Source: Nipponacmea schrenckii (lineage: Eukaryota > Mollusca > Gastropoda > Lottiidae). Taken from it: DNA of 64,000 nucleotides. Position 1 is the stretch's first letter. Every line of letters starts with the position of its first letter. The notes beneath the pieces are model-generated. The model was given only the letters and a program-made list of their open reading frames with translations, had not been told where the DNA came from and did not search any database. The position numbers and the translations under genes were made by a program. This document shows positions 23,761-35,800 of this stretch, piece by piece. The DNA lies in NCBI GenBank assembly GCA_030562195.1, contig CM060201.1:29804067-29868066 (forward strand), written 5' to 3'.

Positions 23761-25965
23761 AGCTGTATTTATACCTTTGGCGCCGTCAACCGCTGTTAAA
23801 CGCAAGACTACGTCACGTCGTTATTAACAAATGTTACCGCCTGTTAACATCATTTTCTATGCGTAAACACACGCTTACATGCAAGGTTTAGGGATAAATC
23901 GTAATTTGGCCATATCTTAAAGGTGGCGACATAAGTGGTGAGAGGGCTCTGGTACCGTGCAGCTACAAACTACGGTTGTCAATGTCACCAAGAGCACTAC
24001 CTTAGACGTTACACATAATATAGTTATATAGTTACCTATAATTGAGGTAGCACATCAGCAATGTTAACACACTTAAAAATATGTTATTATTCATAAAAAT
24101 ATGCAAAAATATGAAAAATTAAACATGTAAAAAAAACATTCAATTAGTCAAAAAGAAATTTGAATATTGAATATTAATTTAATATTTATAAAAATATTTT
24201 ACATACTTGAAAAAATGTTTGATATTGAAAAAAATATATATAAATAAAATAAAATACATATACATATTTATTCATTTTTTTAGGGGGGTGGTGGTGTTAA
24301 AGGGCAAATAATGAGTCAATTATTAAGTCACTTTGACTATTAACTCCAAAATAGTACTGCATCACCCGAGCCGCACCCTTCCCCCTGTTTTTTCATCTTT
24401 GTTCTTTTGTTTGGTTCTTCAGGCATTAGAATATAGCCCGATTTAAAGGGATGTTGTGTTTTAGCATGAACATTAAATTTGAATTCTCAAAAAAAAAAAA
24501 AAACACGTTGCATTTTAGGATTATTAATTATAAAGTTTTCAGGCTGAGACAATAATATATCATAAACATAGCTTTAAGACAGTTTAAGACAGTTTTATAG
24601 TTTGGACGACCTGCTGAAATGTCTGCGGTTTTGAAATTCCTTGCAGTGCAGAGTGCAAATATTGTTATTTCAATATTTCATTAATGACACATAATTAATC
24701 ATCAGCACAAACTGTCCGTCTCCAAAATAAAATTGTCTCGGAATATTGAAATTGTGAGTACTAGTATTTCATATAAAAAAAAAATATTGAAGCCCCAATT
24801 GCAACCCTATGGATTACAGTTGGTGGAACTGTCTAGCTGAACTATTTTACATTTTTTTTTAAAAAGAGGAACTGAATTATGACGAATTACGGAATAACGT
24901 ACTGAAAATGAATATGCTATTAAGTATGGACGGTGCTGAAAAGTTTATGTTTTCTTATAAGATGTCTAAAAATCTATTAAAAAAAATGGGGTTAAAAGGA
25001 AACAATTCATACAACTTTTACTTAGTTCAGATTATAAGCATCTATTTTTATTTTTTACATACGATAGATAGAATTACCTTTTGTCAAAGATGACTGTAAG
25101 TCCTATTTTTTGACTGGATTTACACGAGATTTGTTATTCGTAAACATATGCAGATTCGTTCAGAACAGGGAGGATATACATACAAAAAAAAAGTTATTAT
25201 TTACAGTTTAATTAAATAAAACCAAACTTTCGTTCCGGTTTTCTTATTAGCTTTTATTTTTAATGTATTCCACTTCAGTAAGGGTCCAAAGGCAGACCTC
25301 TTGTACATTCGTTCCAAAACCTTTTGACATAATCTGATGACCTGTGCTTTAACCAATCAAATATCTGACCTCTCCAGCGCTGGGATATTGTGACGCGAAC
25401 ATTAGGTGTATTCTGAGAAGTATAAGAATAGTTTATCCCCTGAAATTAATTTTAGAATACGCCTTTTTATCGGATGTCTATAGTCTTTAGAATGTATAAC
25501 CAAAAAAAAGACGACGTCGTTTACAAAAAAGTCTTATAAAGGGCCTAATCGTTCAGATAAGAAATAGTAAGGTTATGCCATTGTACTAACAAAATTTCAC
25601 CCATTGCTCCTTCATTAACCTACATTAGCCCGGATTTGAGCCTGAACGTGTTAAAACGCAAGTGTTAAAATCAAATAGGTCGGGTAGGTACTAATACACT
25701 AGCACTTGCCATACATGTATACACAAAAATTATTACAAAATTTGATATGGTTGGGTTTTTTTTTTCTATTTTCTAATTTTAGGAACAATTTAAGATACAC
25801 TTCTTTTTGGGGCTATAAGTAATTGGACCAATGATTCATTTAATCACGATTTAATATCACTGCCCTGCTACTTATGTCATTACCAAAAGCGTTATCCTTG
25901 ATAAAATCTCATTCTTCATGTGGGTTGAGCTTATTTTGAATGAATAAAAAATAGAAATATGAATA
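23761..25965. other. no gene seen
   Basis: Very AT-rich, with an 'aaatat'-type low-complexity stretch at 24060-24280 and an A-run near 24490. The 61-aa frame at 24908-25093 lacks a domain. Confidence 0.45.
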
Positions 25966-26260
25966 TATATACAGATACGCTATACGCGTGCGTAATTATG
26001 GATACACTAAGGTGAATATACCGATACGCTATACGCGGGGTAATTATGGATACACTAAGGTGATTATATACAGATACGCTATACGCGGGGGTAATTATGG
26101 ATACACTAAGGTGAATATACAGATACGCTATACGCGGGGTAATTATGGATACACTTAGGTGAATATAATATAGATACGCTATACGTGGGGTAATTATAGA
26201 TACACTAAGTGAATATAATACAGATACGCTATAATGGAATATATACTAAGGAATATAAAA
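25966..26260. repeat. about 48-bp tandem repeat, about 6 copies
   Basis: The unit contains 'acagatacgctatacgcggg' and 'taattatggatacactaagg'. Copies become degenerate after 26220. Confidence 0.9.
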
Positions 26261-26530
26261 CAGTACGCTTAGGAAAGATTATACAATAGTAAGATACATA
26301 TACAAGGGTAATTATGAACAAATAAAAAATACAATTTGTATTGCAGATAATATATAGAAAAATAATTTAATTTGTTCGCTTTCGTTTTTTTTTTCAATTA
26401 TATATTCCGTATATCGCTTGCGGTTAATCAGTTCCCGAAAGGACTATTAAGTCACGTATGATTTGATAAGAATTGTTTACTCGCAGTATAATTAGCGTGT
26501 TATGTTGTCACATTTATCTCTACATGATCC

Positions 26531-26845
26531 ATGAAGAAAACCAAAATCCCTATTTCATCGCCAGTCATACATTATCGGTTGTTTGAAGGTCAATCAATAA
26601 ATTTTATCGTTATTATGTTGACCGATAAACTAATGTTCTTTGAAATTTCGTCATCGCCGGGTATTTCGACGATTTTAAATCACGAGGTTCTGATAGATAT
26701 CCCTATACTTACACGATCGGCCCAGTCAAGTCCAACTAAATTAAAAATAATTATGAAATTATTTTTAGATGCACCAAAGGTATCGTACAATGATTATGTG
26801 CAAATTGATAAAAAAAAAATACGTAAATGCACTATAATGTACTGA
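26531..26845 (+). CDS. unrecognised 104-aa open frame
   Basis: The frame opens with ATG at 26531 and ends before an A-rich stretch. The text ('HYRLFEGQSINFIVIMLTD', 'ILNHEVLIDIPILT') is more varied than the surrounding low-complexity DNA, but I recognise no domain and see no splice context. It may be a fragment of a mobile element or chance. Confidence 0.15.
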   Translation: MKKTKIPISSPVIHYRLFEGQSINFIVIMLTDKLMFFEISSSPGISTILNHEVLIDIPILTRSAQSSPTKLKIIMKLFLDAPKVSYNDYVQIDKKKIRKCTIMY

Positions 26846-26924
26846 TGGTAAGAAGCAAAAAATAAAAAAAAAATAAAAAAAACAAAAGCCGTGATTAGAG
26901 CTAATTTTAATTAAACAGTATGTT

Positions 26925-27510
26925 GTTAACAAATTCTAATTAACAAATTAGAACTCATTTAAAATTAACATTTATAAAACAAATAGAACTAATTATAAAT
27001 TAACATTTAAATAATAAATATTAAACTAATTTTAAATAGAAAATTGCAGAATCAACAGGAAAAAAAAAATGAAAATGATTCTGAATTAACAGAAATATAA
27101 AAAATTAGAACCAATTCTACATCAAGCGAAATATAGCAAAGTAAACTGATTTGAAACCATCAAGAAATAACAAATTAGAACTGATTCTAAATTAACAGAA
27201 AAATAACAGATAGAAAAGGATTTTAAATCAACCGAAATAAAGCAAATTAGAACTAATTCTAAATTTACAGAAATATAGCAAAATAAAACTTATTTTAAAT
27301 CAACAGGAAATAATAAATTAAAACCTTTTCTTAAACTAACAGAAATATAACAAATTAAAGCCGATCTTAAACTAACAGAAATATAACAAATTAAAGCCGA
27401 TCTTAAACTAACAGAAATATAACAAATTGAAACTGCTTCTAAATTAAAAGGAAAATTAATAACAAAAAAGAACTGATAACAAATCAAAAACTGATTCTAA
27501 ATCAACTGTA
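26925..27510. repeat. AT-rich tandem repeat, clean 36-bp units at about 27310-27430
   Basis: Units of 'aaactaacagaaatataac' plus 'aaattaaagccgatctt' repeat exactly in the right part. Degenerate 'aaattagaactaattctaa' forms fill the left part. The minus frame 27290-27487 is repeat translation. Confidence 0.85.
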
Positions 27511-27842
27511 CATTGAAGACGGTCAATTTGTTTTATTCCCTTTAAAATTCATTTAAAACTTATGGACATTTTCTTTTTATATCAACTTGGCAACTCTAAA
27601 TGATTTTTGTCTAAGAAAATTTTTGTAAGTTGTTAGTCTTTTTCATCTCTAAATACTAAGAAATATTTTGATATCTATATACCGTAAACATCTGCGCTCT
27701 TTTAATGCCATGGGACTTGTTTTATCTTTGTTAGCACCTCAGCACTCGACTTAATTTGTTGATCAATGATCCATTTCTGAAAAGTTAATCATTCATAGTT
27801 GAAAGATTTATTATATAGAGGGGGGGAAACTACTATCTCGTA
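27511..27842. other. no gene seen
   Basis: No domain or clear repeat was recognised. Confidence 0.4.
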
Positions 27843-27975
27843 GTTCCGGGAAAGCACGGGCCTAGGAATCAGACCTAATTTTTATTTCCTCGCACCGATC
27901 GGGATTCGAACCCACGGCACCTAGTCGCCTAGCAGACGACAGTCCAACTCGCTAACCACTGAGCCATTCACCATT
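27843..27975 (-). mobile_element. tRNA-Ser/Leu-like SINE head
   Basis: The minus strand reads 'aatggctcagtggttagcga' (A box TGGCTCAGTGG), a long variable-arm-like segment 'ctgctaggcgactagg', then 'gtgggttcgaatcccgatcg' (B box GGTTCGAATCC). A non-tRNA body follows. The 5' and 3' acceptor halves do not pair, so this is a SINE promoter region rather than a tRNA gene. Confidence 0.72.
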
Positions 27976-28689
27976 TATAAGATCCTATTGTGGATCAGAA
28001 AATATTGCCTTTGTATATCGGGAGGGAATATTGATAAAAATTTGATTTTATTGCTCAAAACGATAATATTGGAATTACTCTTATGTCTGAGCCAATTTGC
28101 AATTGGCATAATCCTATTCGAAATAAAGACTATCGTGTACTGTATTTTAAAAAAGAGATTGTTCCTTTTAATCATGGAATTTAAAAACCCATGAATGTCT
28201 TTTAATAAATTTTAGGTTCAGTCACGATTATCTTCTATTTCTTTTTATGAAGCTGGTACGTTTAATGGTACAGACATATTTCATATATTTCACCCGACCG
28301 TGGAATATTATGAGTTTTGTAATGAGTTTGTTTGGTCGCACTCAATCGTTAGGAACTAAATATAAACATAACATTTCTGCACTATACACGAAACCAAATC
28401 CTTGATATTCCTTACAGATATCGTGATTATCACGTTGCTGAAAAAAATAGAATACATAGAAGAGTATAGAAAAATAAAGAAATACAAAATAATATATATT
28501 ATGCAGATACAGCATACTATATGGTTCAAATGAAGTCAGTTCAAATAGGTTTATTCTAATGACATAAAATAACTCAATAATTTATTATTTTCTAACCACA
28601 ATAAAGCAATCTCGTACGATTTAAAGTGAGAAATTAGAAATTATTGTGGTAAATTCTTTAATATCTGTGAATGGCCTTAAAAAGGCATT
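27976..28689. other. no gene seen
   Basis: Overlapping frames at 27975-28194 on both strands show no domain. Confidence 0.4.
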
Positions 28690-28808
28690 GATTTGAAAGC
28701 TCAAATTTCGATAGTGAGTTGTAAACACTATTTTTCAATAGCTTAGCTAAAGTATTCTCGTTTCTGAGACGAAGGTACTATTGACCAGTCGAATTGTAAA
28801 TCTGTCCC
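28690..28808. repeat. dispersed repeat family C, copy 3
   Basis: Carries 'agcttagctaaagtattctc', 'gtttctgagacgaaggtac' and ends 'ctgtcccttgaaa'. It abuts MITE A at 28809 directly. Confidence 0.65.
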
Positions 28809-29139
28809 TTGAAAGGGAAACAGCGTCTTATCAAGAATATAAAATATGGTTCTCAAGAATGGTCAATATATATATTCATCAGTGAAATTACCTAACAGAA
28901 TCCCTTAAAATCCAGAGAACTCGCAAAACTAAATAATTTATCAAAAACGCTTAATCAATTTATTAAGCGTTTTTAATAATAAAATCATCTTTATGGATAA
29001 TTACTTAGTTTTTTGAACGTTTTTTTGTATATTATATTTTATGTTACTCATGGCAGTAGGTATATTTACTGATGAATAGAGGTCTTATTGACCAATTTTA
29101 AAATTTAATGTTCATTCCAAGACCTTTTATCCCTTTAAA
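28809..29139 (-). mobile_element. MITE family A, copy 2 (inverted)
   Basis: Ends are 'ttgaaagggaaacagcgtct' and 'ccttttatccctttaa'. The internal palindrome 'cgcttaatcaatttattaag' lies near 28950. Confidence 0.88.
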
Positions 29140-29281
29140 CAAAAAATATATTTCGTTTTTCGTGGCTTAGTTATACTATTTTTAGATAATGCTTCGTGTA
29201 AAAGTACGTGAATAAATTATTATGATGATTATAACAGTATTTATCTGCCTATAGTATTATGAAAATGTAATTTTATTTCCA

Positions 29282-29655
29282 CAACATGTTTATCATTTGA
29301 CAGCATTACATATATTTAATATAATCACCGCGCAAGGTAGCACACCCTCGCATCATTCAAAGAGATTTAGCCGTCTAAGCAAAAGAGCTACTTCTAAGTT
29401 GTTAAAGGTATTTTTCGAATCAAATTTCGATGCCTGAATTGTCACTAATAAAATCAAAGAAAGACCAAACAGAAGGGTTGAACATTCCACATGTTTGACA
29501 GTTTTACGTAGTCTATATAATCGCCACGCAAGGTAATATTCACCCTGGAAGCACCCTAAAGTACCAAAGGAATTTGGTCGTCAGTATAATATGCTTCTCT
29601 ACATATAAGTTGAGTAAAGGTTTTATTTGAATCAAATTTCAACGCCCGACTCGCC
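29282..29655 (+). repeat. diverged direct duplication upstream of the GH3 gene
   Basis: Two units about 196 bp apart share 'aacatgttt'/'cacatgttt', 'ataatcgccacgcaaggtaa' (29527) against the same text with 'accgcgcaaggtag' (29327), and 'atttggtcgtc'/'atttagccgtc'. They end with 'gaatcaaatttc' in both. The block ends about 110 bp before the GH3 start codon. Confidence 0.65.
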
Positions 29656-29769
29656 TTTAAATCGCCTCTGCAAGTTTAGCCGATATTTGCATATTTTGCA
29701 TTCAGTTAATTTGTGTTTATCTACTATTGTTTACAGGATTTATAAATTGCCTAAGTTGTTAGACGGAGG

Positions 29770-29815
29770 ATGGACATTTTAAAAGAACTTCAAATTGTGT
29801 CCGGTCAAACAGAAG
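29770..29815 (+). CDS. GHDC: GH3 exon 1
   Basis: Encodes the N-terminal 15 residues beginning MDILKELQIV. It ends in phase 1 at 'GAAG|gtaaat'. A 'tttacag' acceptor at 29729-29735 suggests an additional upstream 5'-UTR exon. Confidence 0.85.
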
Positions 29816-32800
29816 GTAAATTATAATTTTTTTTTTAAATTTATCTTTCGTCTTCAAAGACTAGGTAATGAACCTGGTTGAATCTGATATTATTGGAACT
29901 TGCACCAAAACCAATTGATAAATATTCCGTGTTATTGTTCATTCGAGGTATAAGTCATTTAAATATTTCTTTTACAATTTAAACAAACCAATTCAATTGT
30001 CCGTTTCACATTTCAAGTGGGGAGTTCGGTCACGGGCACAAAGTATTTTGGTCACATTGTGCTCGTATATAACTGTGACCTTAATACCATGTGCACGTAT
30101 AACTATGACCATATTAGCTGGTGCCCGTATTACTGTGACCATATTACCTGGTGCTCGTATTACTGTGACCATGTCACCTGGTGCCCGTACTACTGTGACC
30201 ATATTACCTGGTGCTCGTATTACTGTGACCATATTACCTGGTCCCGTATTACTGTGACCATATTACCTGGTGCTCGTATTACTGTGACCATGTCACCTGG
30301 TGCCCGTATTACTGTGACCATATTACCTGGTGCCCGTATTACTGTGATCATATTACCTGGTGCTCGTATTACTGTGACCATGTCACCTGGTGCCCGTATT
30401 ACTGTGACCATATTACCATGTGCCCGTATAACTGTGACCATAATACCATTTGTCCGTATGATGTAACAATATTACAATGTGCCCGTATTACAGTCACTAT
30501 ATTACCCTGATCCCTGTCAATTGATATTTGATTTGATTGATATTGATATACCTTTAATATAAACCGTGACTGTATTTTACTTCTTTCAGTGAAAGTCATA
30601 AGAAACCGTTGGACTAGAAGATTATCTATTCTCATGTTTGGAGCATTACTGATATCTCTATATATCCTGGCAACATCGCGGTTCCAGAACAGACATAAGG
30701 CTATATCATACATTATATATGAAGGTATAGATTGTCATATTCATTCATTAGCACTATTAGATATTCATTGTTTGCCATATACTTTTCATCAAATTTCAAA
30801 TTACATGCTCACAGGTGCATGATTGCGTCAACAGGATACCAAAGCCCGTCCGGAAGCATTTGCTTAGTCTCTGGATTAGCGATATCCCCAAAGTCTTTCT
30901 TTTATAGTTTGGGTATTAATAGAATTCAAAATTTGCTCTAAAAGTGTGACCAAATTTACTAATCTTGAGCATAAGATTAATTTAACTTTGCTTTGATCAA
31001 ATCAATGAAAATCAGCTACTACTTCTATTGCGTCAAAAATAGATGCTGACGTACCGAAAGTGCACTTGGATCAAACCTTGTCTGACCCTACATGTTATCT
31101 ATTAAGTGTTTACATATTGTAAATTGTGATCTAATAGTTTAAAGTATGCTGATAAAGGTCGCAGCTGATTTGATTGATTAGATTGGGACAGAAAACCAGA
31201 GTAAGCGAGTCATGGACATACACTCGTCGAATACCTACTGAAATTCCACTGCCATGCTTACTCTTTTCAGAATGTAAATTAAACATTTTGTTCGCCTGCA
31301 ATTATATAAAACATACGAATCACTTTAACCATATAATCAGTCAATCCGTCAACCATAAAGATTCATTTATTCCATTCTTATAAAAATTGGAAAATATTTT
31401 AGGACAATATGACTTTTTACTTATGCCACATCAGGAAATATAAGCTTAATTCAAATTTAAGTATATTTAAGCAAATTTGTATCAAAACATTACTTAATAC
31501 GGTGGTCCGTATACGATATCAATAATTAAAAATCTGGTATATAACCCAGGTGATAATTTAATAATTTTTGATTAAAAACTTGAACTTTCAACCGGGTGAT
31601 GATTAATTTTAACCCAGGTGATAATTAAATAATATTTGATTAAAAACTTGAATTTTCACCCGGTTGCCAATTAATTTTAACCCACGTGATAATTTAATAA
31701 TATTTGATTAAAAACTTTAACTTTCACCCGGGTGATAATTAATTTTAACCCAGGTGATAATTTAATAATATTTGAATAAAAACTTGGAATTTTCACCCGG
31801 GTTAATACTGACCACCGTAGCTTAATAATAATAATATGTTCTTAAATTTCGTCATAAATAAATATATAGTTTTGAAAAATATTCGTCTTTTTTTCAGATC
31901 TGTTTTATCATCTGTTTTTATGGTTGGTAGCATCGATGTGTTATCACATGATTTCTAGACAGCCATCTGATGCCCATACGTGGTCAACCTTGTTCGGGCA
32001 ATACTTTTTGACACTCACTGTTCAGTGTATAGGCAACATAGAATATTACAAATTTAAACGCGCCTGCAAGGATCCGATAACGGCACAAGATAAACAACTA
32101 AAGAAATTCCTCAAAGCGAACAAATCAACACGATATGGGAAAGATTATGATTTGGAAAATATTAAAAGCATTGATGAGTATCGAAATCTTCATCCATTGA
32201 CTACATATAAACACTACATCGAGTATTTTAAAGCATGTTTAGACGGCGAGGAAAACGTGATGTTTGATGGACCGACAGATTTCATCAATACCACTTCCGG
32301 TACTACTTCTGGTGTTTCAAAGGAGTTCCCAAGAAACCGGAAGTTATTGAAGAGTTGTTACATGCCACCGTTCTTTACATGCATGATAGTCAGTTTAGAA
32401 AACGATTTGATTCCTTTGAAGAAATGGCCACAGATTTTCATTAAACCGGGTGAGAAGTATAACAAACGGGGTATCCAGAGAGGTTCGTCTTCCACATTAT
32501 TCAAAAGAATGCCTCACACCCAATCTCCTACAGCAGCGTTTTATATCACAAATGAATTCTCCAGTATATATGTCCATGCAGTCTTTGCCATTCAACTCAG
32601 TGATGCCAATTTGCTTTTCCTGCAGATTGCACCCATCGCCTTGCTGTTTTTCAAAATGATCGAGAAAAATTGGGAGACTATGTGTAATGATGTAGAGAGC
32701 GGTACTATTAGTAAAGACATCATCATTGAAGATAATGTGCGACAACAAATAAATGAGGAGTTTGAAGCAAACCCAAGTCGTGCTGCAGAATTAAGAAGTA

Positions 32801-35800
32801 TCTTTAGGAGAGGCATGAAGAACATTGTTCGTCGCATTTGGCCAGAAATGTCACAGTTGGTGTTTCTTGCAAGTGCCACGTATTCTGCCCAGGTATTTTA
32901 TATTTTCATATACTTTTTCGATTGGATCAATATATGCCATAACAGTTCCATTTGGCAATGCGTTCACTCTTGATTCCCGCAAGTTTAGCATTTCTATTAT
33001 GTTTGATAAGCAGAATATTATCTTGTCTTACAATGGATATCCAAGCATTCAGGGGTTGATTTATGTCTTGAATACATGTAAATTATCTTCAAATGTACAA
33101 TGATCGCATAATTCATTCAATAATACCACTTAATAGGGTTTTACTTCATTTTTCAATGTATATTTTTCTAAATATCGCAGTCTCAAGAGATGACGAGTCG
33201 CCATTTCAAAGAAAGGTGTGAGCTCAACTAACGGAAGGCGAATCTGTCTCTTTATAAACAATTTGTCTGTCATTTCTCCCACAATATCTGTTGGCTTTCT
33301 ATCGTGGAGAGGGTGACGTGATCCTTGTTTAGGTCGTGAAACAATTTCTTACATTACAGACTAAGATTGTCAAGGAAGAATATGCAAGAGATGTGGCCAT
33401 TAGTTCCAATATTCACATGGCAACAGAGGGAGTTTATGGTATCAAGGCTATACATCCTATCTATCCGGATGATTTCGAATATGTATTCTTGGTGAATTAT
33501 CAGTTTTTCGAGTTTATACACATTGATAATATCGATGAAGAAAATCCACAGACACTGCTTCTTCATGAGGTACATATTTGGGCCTAATCCTTAAATGGTA
33601 CATTAGAAACACAACTTATAACTAATGTTTTTGGTATAGATTTGTTACCGTAATGAATATAATGAAAATGACTGGTAGAAACATTTTTCATTTCTGTTAC
33701 GGTTCGAATAGACAAAATGCAATGTCCAAACCGAAATAAATGTCCGGGTCGTTTTACCTGTCTGGGATATAATATGTTATATAGTCACACCTCGTGTATC
33801 GATTTTTTGTACTTTCCACTATACTTGTACCATTTTGCAACCTTTGTGCTGGAGACTGTTACCTTTAAAGACCAACTGACAAAAATAACAAAAAAAGTAG
33901 AATGTCCCCCATTGCGCACTGTACGTCGTTGCATGTCTTCATTAGCTAATTGCTATAGAGTAGGATGTAGAACTCATTCATATCCTCTTGATTTTTACTA
34001 TTGATGATGTACCAAACATAGGTATCATAATCTGATTGTACTCGTTAATAGAACTTCATATTCAGATCTGATTTCGTCACGCATAGTCTGGGTAGGGATA
34101 GATGTGCCGGGCTGGCATCACTCATATGACTCGTGATTATGTGATTATGCTGTTGCGGTTGTTTTCGATAGATAATGATTTTTTTTCAGCTGAAAGTGAA
34201 TGAAAAATATGAACTGGTTATAACCACTAGAGAGGGCTTATATAGATATAGAACTCAAGATATCATCAAAGTCACCGGTTATCAAGATTCTACTCCACAA
34301 TATCAGCTATTAGGCAGGTATGAAACTAGGTCTTAATATCATATTCTGTTAGACAGGGAAATAATAGGTACTTTCTGAGCTCTCCCATCCGCACTGTTTA
34401 ATTTAATACAATATTTTCGTTATATGGATAACACTTTCTTGGTATAGCACAGATTCTCGTGCTGAAAATTGGCTGAGACCCGAACGGGTTTCGAACCAGC
34501 GATCTCAGAGTCAGGCAATACATGACAACCGTCTAGACCACTCGGCCAACAGACCCACTTGCTATACCAAGAAAGTGTTATCCTAATAACGAGAATATTG
34601 TTGCAACACCACTTTCTAAATGACATTAAATCATCTTATGTTTAATTTAATGTATCAGCTAACCTTAGTTTTTCTTACCAATCTGTATTTTGTAACAAAC
34701 TCTTTCGTCAGCCACAACTTTGTGATAAATCTGTGACAATTCTGTGCTTCCTATGTTTTTCTAACCACTTAGTCCAATGGATGCTTTTATTACCTTATCT
34801 GGTTTAGAGGAAATAGACACCCAGACCAATCTGAACTAAGTAACTTTTCTCGGAACACTGTGACAAACATCGATAATATCCACACTGATGTTATGACCAA
34901 TCTGAACTTGTGCGCAATCTGAAGTTATGACCAATCTGATGTTTTGAGCGATCTGATGTTATGAGCAATCTAATGATATGAGAAATCTGATGTTATGACC
35001 AATCTGAACTTGTGCGCAATCTGATGTTATGACCAATCTGATGTCATGACCAATCTCAATTTGTGAGCAATCTGAAACTTGTGAGCAGTCTGAACTTGTG
35101 ACTGATCTGAACTTTTTAGATTTGTGATTCAATGTATCGTTTTCATGACGAACTGAGATTTTCCACGTACCTTTTTGCCACACCCTTTGTTAATCTCGCC
35201 CTTGCCAGAGAGGTCAACGTGATCAAAGTATTGCCACTTTCCTTTTTAGATCTGGCGATGTCCTGAACTTAAGATCAGAAAAAGTCCATGTTGATATGGT
35301 CGTTAAGGCTTTATACTACTGTGCCAATTGGAACGATTTTCAGATAGCTAATTATACATGTACAGAAAATATACACGTAGAAAATATTCTAGGTATGTAT
35401 TTTAATAAGATTTTGTGTAGTACTATATGGTGTGGCCACACGAACAGATATGGTCGCCGATTCTTGTTGCTGTCTCCACTATCTTGCGCGCTTCCACAAG
35501 ATTATCGCATTGTCCACAGAATTTGTAATATAAAAACGGTTCAATCTGTTGCCGATTGTTTTATAGTCTGTAAGACTATCAACATCATATTCATCAGTAG
35601 AAAACGAGCGTTAAGAGATGCTTCGTTGCCTTGTGTGCCTAGAACTTGTGAAAAGTCTCTAGTCGGCGACCCTTGGTTTGAAACTTTGAATGCACCATTT
35701 AGCAAAAAAATAGAATGGTGATGTTTCAATTCACCAATGCATATTTTCGAGCAAATAAAGGTACCATTGGGTTGAAAGTCATTTGATGATAATTATAAGA

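Noticed and set aside
27890..27970. Possible tRNA gene (minus strand), also considered at 23425, 34480 and 36384
   Set aside because: A and B boxes are present, but acceptor-stem halves do not pair and each continues into SINE or TIR sequence.
30017..30466. A 149-codon open frame rich in Tyr, Cys and Thr, with long frames on the opposite strand too
   Set aside because: It is a translation of a 30-bp minisatellite whose length is a multiple of three, lying inside GH3 intron 1.
33717..34004. A 95-codon plus-strand frame between GH3 exons 4 and 5
   Set aside because: It lies in an intron, has no domain, and the flanking GH3 exons splice in phase without it.
35393..35721. Extension of the frame beyond GH3 exon 6
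   Set aside because: It reads past a good donor (gtatgt at 35393) into intron. Family similarity stops at the donor and resumes in exon 7.
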